This document shows, piece after piece, positions 23,654-31,647 of a stretch of DNA of 64,000 bases. The position numbers were made by a program, and so were the translations under genes. The stretch spans positions 38,709 through 102,708 of the forward strand of contig NZ_LBJC01000008.1 in assembly GCF_004114535.1 (NCBI RefSeq). The letters are read 5' to 3'. Each line of letters opens with the position of its first letter. The first letter of the stretch is position 1. Below the pieces are notes generated by a model. The model was not told where the DNA came from. It saw only the letters and a program-made list of their open reading frames with translations, and ran no database searches. The DNA comes from Bradyrhizobium nanningense (lineage in GTDB: Bacteria > Pseudomonadota > Alphaproteobacteria > Rhizobiales > Xanthobacteraceae).

Positions 23654-24181
23654 ATGAACTTCCGAGTGTCGCCCATGCCTAGTCAAGAAATCTCCGCGTT
23701 CAGTAGCAAGGAATTCCGGAGCGCAATGCGCAACGTGCCGGGTGCAGTGTCTATCGTAACTACGGGGGTGCATCCTGGCAGGCACGGTTTGACGCTGACG
23801 GCCGGCTGCTCATTGTCGACCGAGCCATCGAGCGTGCTGGTCTGCGTGAACAAGTCGGCTGGCGGTCACGATACGATAAAGCAGAGCGGATCATTCTGCT
23901 GGAATATTCTCGCGGCGGATCACGCCGAGCTGGCAAGAAAGTTCTCCGGACAGGACGGCAGCAAGGGTGACATACGCTTTACCGACGGTTTGTGGCGCGA
24001 ACTGATTACGGGATCGCCAAGTTTGATCGATGCGATTTGTAGCTTCGATTGCCGACTGACTGACTCTCACGATGCTGGCAGTCATACGATCTTCGTCGGT
24101 GAGGTGGTCGCACAAGCGATAAACGCCGATCGCGACCCCCTTGTCTATGTGAATGGCGAATTCACAGTACCGAAGCGTTAG
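23654..24181 (+). CDS. flavin reductase domain protein
   Basis: A 175-residue FMN-binding split-barrel protein of the DIM6/HpaC class. Visible features are the N-terminal FRSAMRNVPGAVSIVTT, GLTLTAGCSLSTEPSSVLVC around the flavin, FCWNILAADHAELARKFSG, and the closing GSHTIFVGEVVAQ with the conserved His. Such proteins reduce FMN or FAD with NAD(P)H and pass it to a separate monooxygenase. The natural partner here is the luciferase-like monooxygenase at 29707-30837 of the same gene cluster. Confidence 0.87.
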   Translation: MNFRVSPMPSQEISAFSSKEFRSAMRNVPGAVSIVTTGVHPGRHGLTLTAGCSLSTEPSSVLVCVNKSAGGHDTIKQSGSFCWNILAADHAELARKFSGQDGSKGDIRFTDGLWRELITGSPSLIDAICSFDCRLTDSHDAGSHTIFVGEVVAQAINADRDPLVYVNGEFTVPKR

Positions 24182-24293
24182 AACTCCGACTGGTTCGGGG
24201 AACGTGTTTGAGGCATGGAGCGGATACTAACACCGCTAAAATGAACCGATGTTTGTAGCCAATAAAGGTCAATTCTGGAGCAAGGTTGCGGCG

Positions 24294-24434
24294 ATGAGCG
24301 TTGAGGAGACCAGGCGGAAAGCCATTAGCGAAGTCATCTCGATTTGGAGCGACGGACGCGAGGCGCCAGCCGCGCCTTCGGGCATCCCAATGTCTTGGCT
24401 GCGGTGTCCACTCGTACCGCTCGTTGCTCACTAA
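24294..24434 (+). CDS. very short ORF overlapping livH start
   Basis: A 46-codon ORF (MSVEETRRKAISEVISIWSD at its start) whose TAA overlaps the livH ATG as TAATG, which would couple livH translation to it. No family is recognised. It could be a leader peptide, a remnant of a longer gene or chance. Confidence 0.25.
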   Translation: MSVEETRRKAISEVISIWSDGREAPAAPSGIPMSWLRCPLVPLVAH

Positions 24435-25303
24435 TGTTGTCACTCTGGCTCAACGTTCTTGCGAGCGGCATTCTGCTTGGTCTCGTTTATGGCTTGGTGG
24501 CGCTGGGGTTGACCATCATATTCGGCGTGATGCGGGTGGTAAACTTCGCTCACGGTGAGATGGTCGTCTTCGGGGTCTATATCGGATACTGGGCGGTCCG
24601 TCTTTGGGACGCCCCGATCATCGTAGCGGCGGCAATAGCTGCGGTCGTCATGTTCTTTTTCGGGTACCTCCTGGAAGCCCTGATAGTGAAGCGGTTCGTC
24701 AACCGGCCCCATCATTACCAATTCATTGTATTCATCGGTCTATCGCTGCTCTTCAGCGGCGTCCTTCTGGTCGCCTTCGGGCCTGACCCGCGTCCGAGCG
24801 CTTCTCTACTATCGTTTCGCACTGTATCACTCGGCTTCGTGACGCTCGATCTGGCGAGATTGCAGGCGGCGATAACCGCGGGTGTGCTTATCGCTCTGCT
24901 GGGAGTATACCTCCGGTTTTCCTCGCTTGGCCGGGCGTTGCGAGCGGCCGCAGACAACCGGTTGGGAGGGCTTGTCGTTGGATTGAACATTCCACGGGTC
25001 TACGCGGTGACGTTCGGAATTGGTGCTGCCTGCGCCGGTGTAGCCGGGGCGCTGATATCTCCTCTGTTTGATGCCCAACCCTATCTCGCCGTTGACTTCA
25101 CGCTTCTTGCTTTCGTGACGGTCATTGTCGGTGGTCTCGGCAGCTTCAGCGGAGCGCTGCTGGGAGGCCTTGTTATCGGCGTTGCCGAGGCAATTGCGGC
25201 ACTAATGTTCACCCCGTCGATGAAGACGGCGCTTCCCTATGCGCTCCTCATCATCATCCTGATTTTCCGTCCGAGAGGGTTCTTCGGTGCAAAAGAGATT
25301 TGA
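24434..25303 (+). CDS. livH: branched-chain amino acid type ABC transporter permease LivH
   Basis: A 289-residue integral membrane protein with about eight hydrophobic segments. The N-terminus (LNVLASGILLGLVYGLVALG followed by LTIIFGVMRVVNFAHGEM) is diagnostic of LivH. The start at 24434 was chosen because the upstream extension is not membrane-like. It pairs with LivM to form the channel of a HAAT-family importer. The substrates of this family in soil bacteria include aromatic acids, amides and urea as well as amino acids, and here the surrounding enzymes point to a catabolic substrate. Confidence 0.92.
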   Translation: MLSLWLNVLASGILLGLVYGLVALGLTIIFGVMRVVNFAHGEMVVFGVYIGYWAVRLWDAPIIVAAAIAAVVMFFFGYLLEALIVKRFVNRPHHYQFIVFIGLSLLFSGVLLVAFGPDPRPSASLLSFRTVSLGFVTLDLARLQAAITAGVLIALLGVYLRFSSLGRALRAAADNRLGGLVVGLNIPRVYAVTFGIGAACAGVAGALISPLFDAQPYLAVDFTLLAFVTVIVGGLGSFSGALLGGLVIGVAEAIAALMFTPSMKTALPYALLIIILIFRPRGFFGAKEI

Positions 25304-26318
25304 CGGCGGGCCTGAAATAAAGCGGTGGCTCGCGGGAGCGATGGTCTTCATCGTTCTTGCGTTCGTGGGCTCTTCTGCAGATCCGTACTTTATCTCACTG
25401 ATGACGATCGTGTTGCTATTCACTTTCCTGGGGCAGTCCTGGAACTTGATGCTCGGCATCGGCGGCCAACTATCGATTGGCCATGCGCTTTTTGTCGGGC
25501 TAGGTGCCTATTCGGTTGGCGTCCTCTACGTAAAGTACGGAATCTCGCCGTGGATTGGCCTCTTCCTTGGAATGATCATTGCCGGATCAGTCGGTGCGGC
25601 ATTGGCCTGGTTGAGCTTCCGCTTCGAAGTGCGCGGAATCTATTTCGCGCTGCTGACGATTGCGGCTGCGGAGTTTGCCAGGATCATGTTCAGTGGATGG
25701 GAATTCGTTGGCGCAATGCAGGGGCTGTTCTTTCCGGCGCCAACTGGCGCGATCGAATTCTCAATGCTCCGGGGAGGAGCCCGCTTCTATTACTTTGTCG
25801 CGCTCGCACTGGCCGCGCTGGGAATTATAGGAACCGAACTCATTTCACGATCCTACCTCGGATACGTGTGGCGAGCGATGCGAGACGATGAACCGGCCGC
25901 ACGAGCGCTGGGCGTCCGCACTTTCCGGCACAAGATTCTTGTGATCTCTGTATCCGCCGCAGCGGCCGCGGCCGGCGGTGGGGTTCTGGGACTCGTGCAA
26001 GGGTCGATATTCCCGGACTCGATCATGGGTATGGGGCTCTCTGTTGATGTGCTGATCGGACCTGTGGTCGGTGGGCTGGGGACGACGTTCGGTCCTCTGA
26101 TTGGCTCGCTTGCCGCGATCCCTCTGAACCATTTGATGAGTGCCATCGGCGACAATCTTCGGATTCCGGGGCTGAACAATATCGCTTACGGTATTGTCCT
26201 CATTTTGGTCGTCTGGTTTCTGCCAGATGGCATCTGGCCGGCGATCGTGCGTCTCTGCAAAGCAATTCAGGCGCCATCCCGACTGTGGTTGCCGCATCTG
26301 AGGAAGGCCGAGGAATGA
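25287..26318 (+). CDS. livM: branched-chain amino acid type ABC transporter permease LivM
   Basis: A 343-residue permease with about ten hydrophobic segments and the LivM signature region NLMLGIGGQLSIGHALFVGL, then RFEVRGIYFALLTIAAAEF and the cytoplasmic EAA-like loop RAMRDDEPAARALGV. It begins with a GTG inside the end of livH (17-bp overlap) and ends overlapping the livG start (ATGA), so the operon is tightly coupled. Confidence 0.92.
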   Translation: MQKRFDGGPEIKRWLAGAMVFIVLAFVGSSADPYFISLMTIVLLFTFLGQSWNLMLGIGGQLSIGHALFVGLGAYSVGVLYVKYGISPWIGLFLGMIIAGSVGAALAWLSFRFEVRGIYFALLTIAAAEFARIMFSGWEFVGAMQGLFFPAPTGAIEFSMLRGGARFYYFVALALAALGIIGTELISRSYLGYVWRAMRDDEPAARALGVRTFRHKILVISVSAAAAAAGGGVLGLVQGSIFPDSIMGMGLSVDVLIGPVVGGLGTTFGPLIGSLAAIPLNHLMSAIGDNLRIPGLNNIAYGIVLILVVWFLPDGIWPAIVRLCKAIQAPSRLWLPHLRKAEE

Positions 26319-27040
26319 CGGCTTTATTGGAAGTAAAGAACCTCTCTCGATCGTTTGGGGGATTGGTTGCGGTCAAGGACGTCAACTTCACGCTAGAGGC
26401 CGGACGTATTACTGCGCTCATTGGGCCGAATGGTGCGGGAAAGACGACCTGTTTCAACCTTGTCGCCGGCTCCCTGAGCCCGACCAGCGGGCAGGTGTTC
26501 TTCGAAGGACGCCAGATCGACAGTACCCCTCCGGAAATTGTCTGCAGGATGGGTATCGCAAGAACATTTCAAATCGTTCGACCAATGCGTGATATGTCCG
26601 TGCTCGAGAACGCAATGGTGGGCGCCTTCAGCTGGACCAAAAGCGTAATGGAAGCCAAATCGAAAGCCTACGAATCCCTTGAAAGCGTCGGACTCGCCGG
26701 CAAGGCCAATGCGCGGACGGACCAGCTAACGCTTCCGGATCGGAAAATGCTGGAGACGGCGAAGGCCTTATCCACCCGGCCAAAACTGCTGTTGCTGGAT
26801 GAAGTAATGGCGGGCCTTCGACCGACAGAAGCGGCGGGTGTCGTCCGAGTGCTGCAGACACTTGCCGAAGGCGGCCTGACGATCCTCCTGGTCGAACACG
26901 TCATGCGGATCGTGATGGAAGTCGCGTCGAACGTCGTCGTACTTCATCACGGTGCCAAGATCGCGGAGGGAAGTCCCGCAGAAGTGGTTGCCGATCAGAA
27001 GGTTCTTGATAGCTATCTAGGGGCAGGCTTCCATGCTTGA
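26315..27040 (+). CDS. livG: ABC transporter ATP-binding protein LivG
   Basis: A 241-residue ATPase with Walker A IGPNGAGKTTCFN, Walker B LLLDEVMAGL and the H-loop LLVEHVMRIV. The ABC signature, normally LSYGQQR, is unusual: the site reads LTLPDRKMLETAKAL. LivG members often vary here, but the loss of the S-G-G/Y-G-Q core is worth noting. It starts at 26315 in an ATGA overlap with livM. Confidence 0.88.
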   Translation: MTALLEVKNLSRSFGGLVAVKDVNFTLEAGRITALIGPNGAGKTTCFNLVAGSLSPTSGQVFFEGRQIDSTPPEIVCRMGIARTFQIVRPMRDMSVLENAMVGAFSWTKSVMEAKSKAYESLESVGLAGKANARTDQLTLPDRKMLETAKALSTRPKLLLLDEVMAGLRPTEAAGVVRVLQTLAEGGLTILLVEHVMRIVMEVASNVVVLHHGAKIAEGSPAEVVADQKVLDSYLGAGFHA

Positions 27041-27752
27041 CGCGGCGCTCTTATCGATTGACGGGCTCTCTGTTGCCTACGACGGATCGAGCGCATTAAA
27101 CGGCGTCTCGCTGCAGATCCGCAAAGGAGAGTTGATCTGCGTCGTTGGGGCGAATGGTGCAGGGAAAACGTCGCTCATCAGATCGATCTCGGGTATAGTA
27201 CGATCTTCAAGTGGCACCGTAAAAATGAACGGCGTCAATATTACTGGGCTGCCCCCATGGGAGATATGCGAACGCGGTATAGCGCAGGTCGCCGAGGGCC
27301 GACAGAGTTTCGGCAGCCTCTCTGTCGAGGAAAACCTTCTGCTAGGCGGATCACTGAAGCGCGCGAAGGCCTATCAGTTCGAGACGCTTGAGTTCGTCTA
27401 CCAACTGTTTGAGAGACTACGGGAGCGTAGACGGCAACTGGCCGGGACGCTATCCGGGGGCGAACAGCAGATGTTGGCGATCGGACGTGCGATCATGTCG
27501 AAGCCCGAAATGGTTATGTTCGACGAGCCGTCGATTGGGTTATCGCCTGCACTGACAGACGTGATGTTTGGCGTAGTGAAATCGCTCCACGAGCAAGGGA
27601 TTACAGTGCTGCTGGTCGAACAGAACGTGGCGAAATCGCTTGCCTTGAGCAATCGCGGCTATGTCCTGGAGAATGGTTCAATCGTACTGCACGGATCGAG
27701 TCAAGAATTGCTCAACAATTCCGAGATTCAACGCGCATATCTCGGAATGTAG
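27033..27752 (+). CDS. livF: ABC transporter ATP-binding protein LivF
   Basis: A 239-residue ATPase with Walker A VGANGAGKTSLIRSI, an intact signature TLSGGEQQMLAIGRA, Walker B MVMFDEPSIGLSP and H-loop LLVEQNVAKSL. It partners LivG; the ATG at 27033 overlaps the livG end by eight bases. The periplasmic binding protein for the system is probably the one encoded at 33663-34895, six genes downstream. Confidence 0.92.
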   Translation: MLDAALLSIDGLSVAYDGSSALNGVSLQIRKGELICVVGANGAGKTSLIRSISGIVRSSSGTVKMNGVNITGLPPWEICERGIAQVAEGRQSFGSLSVEENLLLGGSLKRAKAYQFETLEFVYQLFERLRERRRQLAGTLSGGEQQMLAIGRAIMSKPEMVMFDEPSIGLSPALTDVMFGVVKSLHEQGITVLLVEQNVAKSLALSNRGYVLENGSIVLHGSSQELLNNSEIQRAYLGM

Positions 27753-27761
27753 CGGAGCTGT

Positions 27762-27776
27762 GGCGCAAATTGCGCC
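27762..27776. promoter_or_regulatory. perfect 15-bp palindrome downstream of livF
   Basis: GGCGCAA, one base, TTGCGCC forms a perfect inverted repeat ten bases after the livF stop and 174 bp before the next gene. No T-run follows, so an operator for the downstream genes or a transcript-stabilising hairpin is more likely than a terminator. Confidence 0.5.
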
Positions 27777-27950
27777 GAGCACTGTGTGCTCTCTCTCTTA
27801 CTTAACGGTCCCTCGGACCAGCGGAATTGCAAGCCGTCTAAGCAGATAATGCCGCAATGTGCCGCCGGGGCAACCTTTTGTGTTGATGCCTGCCGACGAT
27901 GAAGCGGTGTACAGCAATCAATTCCGAGGTACGTCACCTAGGCTCTACTC

Positions 27951-28712
27951 ATGATACAGGATGATGCCCTCTTAATCGATCGCCAACTTGACCTGGTCAC
28001 ACTGACTATGAATAGGCCACCGGCAAACGCGTTGAACAACGAACTAGTTGAGCGCTTGCTGGATGCCTTTCGGGCGCTTGCCTGCCAGGCGATGCCGCCA
28101 GGTATTGTTTTGACTGGTCAGGGTACCCGGTTCTTCAGTGCAGGCGGCGACATAAAGGAAGTGACGGGCATCGAGATATCCCGGCCTCGTATGAGGTCGT
28201 TCCATGCGCTCCTTTGCGAGATGGAGCGATATCCGGCGCCGCTTGTGTGTGCCGTCCGAGGTTACGCTGTCGGCGGCGCGTTGGAATTTCTTCTGCACGC
28301 CGATTACGTGATCGCGAATGGCGAGTGTAAGATCGGTTTCCCGGAAATCAACCATGGTCTCTTGCCCGCGGCCAAAGGCATGCGGAAGGCAGTGCAGAAA
28401 CTGGGACTTCGTGATGCGCGAGCGCTGCTATATTGGGGCGAGCTGGTCGATGCAAGGAAAGCACTCGAGATCGGAGCAATCGACGAGATTACAGCGACTT
28501 CGGACGTGACGTCGCGGGCGTTAGAAGAGTGTAAGTACCTTCGCGGAAAGGATCAAAGGCTATTTGCGGCCATCAAGCGCTCGCTGAACCTGACGGAACA
28601 GATGGACGACGCCTCCCTTGAGGCGATGACAATTGAGGATCTTGGGGCCTACCTGACGGGAGACAGTTCGGCAGATGCGCGGGCCCGATTTCTGTCGAAA
28701 AACGCAAAGTAG
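27951..28712 (+). CDS. enoyl-CoA hydratase/isomerase family protein (first copy)
   Basis: A 253-residue crotonase-fold protein. The oxyanion-hole regions are TRFFSAGGDIKEV (about residue 62) and VRGYAVGGALEFLLHADYVI (about 104-123), followed by FPEINHGLLPAAKGMRKAV. In place of the two catalytic glutamates of hydratases the second position keeps Glu (PEINHG), so a hydratase, isomerase or lyase action on an acyl-CoA is possible. It is followed after six bases by the creatininase-family gene and belongs to the catabolic cluster. Confidence 0.85.
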   Translation: MIQDDALLIDRQLDLVTLTMNRPPANALNNELVERLLDAFRALACQAMPPGIVLTGQGTRFFSAGGDIKEVTGIEISRPRMRSFHALLCEMERYPAPLVCAVRGYAVGGALEFLLHADYVIANGECKIGFPEINHGLLPAAKGMRKAVQKLGLRDARALLYWGELVDARKALEIGAIDEITATSDVTSRALEECKYLRGKDQRLFAAIKRSLNLTEQMDDASLEAMTIEDLGAYLTGDSSADARARFLSKNAK

Positions 28713-28718
28713 GCATCG

Positions 28719-29486
28719 ATGACCGAGTTCGCTTCTTCTGATGAAGTTCGACTGGAGTTGATGAATTTCGAGCAGGTGTCGGCGGCCCTGGCGCGGGGGA
28801 CGTCGACGATCCTGGTACCGTGCGGGGCCGTCGAGCAACATGGACCGCATCTTCCTCTTTGCATGGATGCCGACCACGCTGATGCGCTCGCATCTAAGGT
28901 GGTACGGCATCTTGGAAATGCTTTGATCGCACCGACAATCAAGGTCGGCTGCTCAGCTCACCATCTCGTATTTCCCGGCACCATCTCCCTTCGTCCTGAA
29001 ACGTTCGAAGCGATCTGCCTCGACTACTGCACAAGTCTCGCTCGGCACGGCTTCAAGCGGATCCTGCTGTTCTCGGGACACATCGGTAATTTTCCAATCC
29101 TGCGCGACATGCTTCCTCGATTGAAGCAGGCCATTCCCGAAGACGTCGAGATCGACGCATTCTCCGATTCGATCGCCTGGATCGACAGGTGGCGAAGCGC
29201 CGTCAAAGAGGCCGGCGCAAACCCAGATGCGGTCGGCGGGCATGCCGACATAGCGGAGACGTCTCTCATGCTGTATCTGCGTCCCGACAGCGTGCGGCCG
29301 GATCGGTTCGAGGCGGGGCACCTTGGCGCGCTGTCTGAAGAGCAACTTCGATCCATGTGGAGAAACGGCGTCAAATCGGTCACTGCCAACGGCATCATTG
29401 GCGATCCGCATGGGTCGACTGCGGCAATTGGCGAGCGATGTCTTGAGGCGATAACCGAGCTCCTCGTCGCGTCCTTTGCCAAATAG
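28719..29486 (+). CDS. creatininase-family amidohydrolase
   Basis: A 255-residue protein of the creatinine amidohydrolase fold. The metal-binding start PCGAVEQHGPHLPLCMDADH is well conserved (Glu, His and Asp ligands), LLFSGHIGNFPILRD replaces the usual N-G-H-G-G-N, and GGHADIAETSLMLYLRP contains the His and the E-T-S of the active site. Family members hydrolyse cyclic or linear amides such as creatinine, formamides and lactam-like pyrimidine derivatives. With a monooxygenase and acyl-CoA enzymes as neighbours it probably opens a ring or splits an amide in the same pathway; the substrate is not known. Confidence 0.82.
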   Translation: MTEFASSDEVRLELMNFEQVSAALARGTSTILVPCGAVEQHGPHLPLCMDADHADALASKVVRHLGNALIAPTIKVGCSAHHLVFPGTISLRPETFEAICLDYCTSLARHGFKRILLFSGHIGNFPILRDMLPRLKQAIPEDVEIDAFSDSIAWIDRWRSAVKEAGANPDAVGGHADIAETSLMLYLRPDSVRPDRFEAGHLGALSEEQLRSMWRNGVKSVTANGIIGDPHGSTAAIGERCLEAITELLVASFAK

Positions 29487-29706
29487 ACCGGCTCGTATCG
29501 AGCGCATCCCGCTCTTCGAGCACTGTCCCCAAGTAAATCGCCACGTCGTTGCGACGAAGGACGGCGATGTCCTGAGACATGACGCGGTTCGGCTGCGTAC
29601 AGCACAAAATTTGGAAAGTTGCGTAGCGAGACCCTGCATTCGGACGAAAATATTGCTGTGCTTATGAAATGTTAGGCCATCTCGAAACTCCCTGAGGATT
29701 AAGAAG

Positions 29707-30837
29707 ATGGCACTTACGTTCGGGTTTTGGTCGGAGCAGGAAACCCAGGTCGGGCAGAGTTATGCGCGCCGACTCCATGAGCTGGTGGACGAGGTGCGCC
29801 TCGCAGAAAAAGTGGGGTTCGATTGCGCCTCGCTCTCCGAACAACACGTCGCATTGGGCGGCATTTCGAGCTCGGCGCCAGAGGTGGTCTATGGCTATCT
29901 CGCTGCCGTCACCTCGCGCATCAAGCTGAGGCCGGCGGTCACTTTGATGCCGCAGAAGATCAATCACGCCTTGCGGACCGCGGAGCGCTTGGCGGTGACG
30001 GACATTCTCTCGAACGGTCGCATGGAGTTCTACGCCGGTCGAGCCAATACCACCATCGCGATGCGCGCGTTCAACGTTGATCCGGGTGAGACGCTCGCTC
30101 AAATGGAGGAGGGGATCGCGCTTCTGAAGAAATCGATGCGCGAAGACATCTTCACCTTCGAGGGCAAGTACTACCAGGTTCCGCCGCGAATGCTTGTCCC
30201 GAAGCCCCTGCAGAAGCCCCATCCGGTCATCGGCATCGCTGCCACGAGCGAACGCAGTCACAGCTGGGCTGGCGCCGAAGGCCTCGCTGTAATGAGCAAT
30301 TCGATCTACCAGGGATGGGAGGTCCAGGAAAAGCTGCTCAACTCCTATCGTCGATCCTGGAAGCGTGACGAGCTTGGGCCGCTCGAGCGCCCACGCATCG
30401 GCATTCCGCTCTTTTTTGGGATTGGTCCTACGGATCAGAAGGCGAAGGAAGACTACGCCGAGCCGTTGATGAATTATGCGAAGATCTCGACCGACGCTTA
30501 TCCGCGCTTGGCAAAGATTGCCGATGATTACGCGTACATGAGCGAGAGCGTACCCGCCATGGAGCGCGCCGCGAAGGACTGGGACTATCTGCTCAATCAC
30601 TCGGCAACTACGGTTTGCGGAAGCCCCGATACCGTCATTCGACAGATCGAAAAGTTCCAGGCATTGGGCATTGATGAGGTCCTTCTGCATCTGGACTCCG
30701 TAAATCACGAGAAGATCATGGAAGCGATTGAAATGGTCGGGCGCTACGTCATCCCGCACTTCAATGACAGAAACAATGTCGTGCGGCCGACGGAGGAGAT
30801 CCTCGGCCAGATTCGCGCCATGCGGCCGCAAAAGTAA
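29707..30837 (+). CDS. luciferase-like (LLM) flavin-dependent monooxygenase
   Basis: A 376-residue TIM-barrel flavin monooxygenase. Typical LLM features are LTFGFWSE at the N-terminus, LAEKVGFDCASLSEQHVALG, AAVTSRIKLRPAVTLMP, and DILSNGRMEFYAGRA with the conserved N-G-R-M-E/F. The family uses reduced FMN from a separate reductase to oxygenate, and in some cases open, rings or to cleave C-S or C-N bonds. The flavin reductase at 23654-24181 is the obvious partner. It is preceded by 220 bp of non-coding DNA, so it may head its own transcript, followed by the second enoyl-CoA hydratase and the ligase. Confidence 0.88.
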   Translation: MALTFGFWSEQETQVGQSYARRLHELVDEVRLAEKVGFDCASLSEQHVALGGISSSAPEVVYGYLAAVTSRIKLRPAVTLMPQKINHALRTAERLAVTDILSNGRMEFYAGRANTTIAMRAFNVDPGETLAQMEEGIALLKKSMREDIFTFEGKYYQVPPRMLVPKPLQKPHPVIGIAATSERSHSWAGAEGLAVMSNSIYQGWEVQEKLLNSYRRSWKRDELGPLERPRIGIPLFFGIGPTDQKAKEDYAEPLMNYAKISTDAYPRLAKIADDYAYMSESVPAMERAAKDWDYLLNHSATTVCGSPDTVIRQIEKFQALGIDEVLLHLDSVNHEKIMEAIEMVGRYVIPHFNDRNNVVRPTEEILGQIRAMRPQK

Positions 30838-30866
30838 AGTTTCCAGGAAAACACGGGAGCAGACCA

Positions 30867-31646
30867 ATGTCGAAGCAGGGCTACAAATATCTGATTGTCG
30901 AGCGGCGGCCGAGCGGTGTTGCCGTCATAACGATGAACCGCCCGGAAATCCTGAATGCGATCAACTGGGATATGCACCACGAGCTGGAGCGCGTCTTCGT
31001 CGAGCTGGACGACGACAAGGCGACACGCGCAATCGTGCTGACGGGCGCCGGGCGCGGCTTCTGTTCCGGTGGCGATCAGAAGACGCTCGACAAGAGCCCG
31101 ATTCCTTCGCCGACCCGAGGTGGGCGTCATCTGATTCGGAATATGCTGGAAGTCGAAGTCCCGATCGTTGCTGCAGTCAACGGCGTTGCTGTCGGTCTGG
31201 GCGCGACGCTAGCGCTATTTTGCGATGTCATCTTCGCAAGTCCAACGGCACGGTTCGCCGATACGCATGTCACGGCGGGTGTCGTCGCAGGCGACGGAGG
31301 GGCTGTGATCTGGCCTCTCCTGATGGGGCCTGCCCGTGCGAAACACTATCTCATGACCGGCGAATTCATTTCCGCGGAAAAGGCGGCTTCCATCGGAATG
31401 ATCAACGATGTCATTTCCGACAGAGACGTCAAGGAGGCCGCGATCGAATACGCTGAGATGCTCGCGAGCGGTCCGAGGGAAGCGATCATTTGGACGAAAT
31501 ACAGCGTCAATAAGATCATCAAGCAATATTCGCACCTATTGCTGGATACGTCGACTGCTCTGGAGACCATCACTTTCGCATCGCCTGAGCGGAGGGATGC
31601 GGTCGCCGCGTTCGCCGAAAGGCGCAAGCGTTTCGCGGAGCGGTGA
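30867..31646 (+). CDS. enoyl-CoA hydratase/isomerase family protein (second copy)
   Basis: A 259-residue crotonase-fold protein. VAVITMNRPEILNAINWDMH is the typical beginning, GRGFCSGGDQKTLDK and NGVAVGLGATLALFCDVIFA the oxyanion-hole loops, and THVTAGVVAGDGGAVIWPLL the catalytic region with Asp in place of the second Glu. It is not a recent duplicate of the copy at 27951, since the two share only family motifs. The start codon follows the LLM stop by about 29 bases, and the ligase starts one base after its stop. Confidence 0.88.
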   Translation: MSKQGYKYLIVERRPSGVAVITMNRPEILNAINWDMHHELERVFVELDDDKATRAIVLTGAGRGFCSGGDQKTLDKSPIPSPTRGGRHLIRNMLEVEVPIVAAVNGVAVGLGATLALFCDVIFASPTARFADTHVTAGVVAGDGGAVIWPLLMGPARAKHYLMTGEFISAEKAASIGMINDVISDRDVKEAAIEYAEMLASGPREAIIWTKYSVNKIIKQYSHLLLDTSTALETITFASPERRDAVAAFAERRKRFAER

Positions 31647-31647
31647 A

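Noticed and set aside
29662..30867. 401-codon minus-strand ORF opposite the LLM monooxygenase
   Set aside because: No family motif; the + strand frame is clearly the gene.
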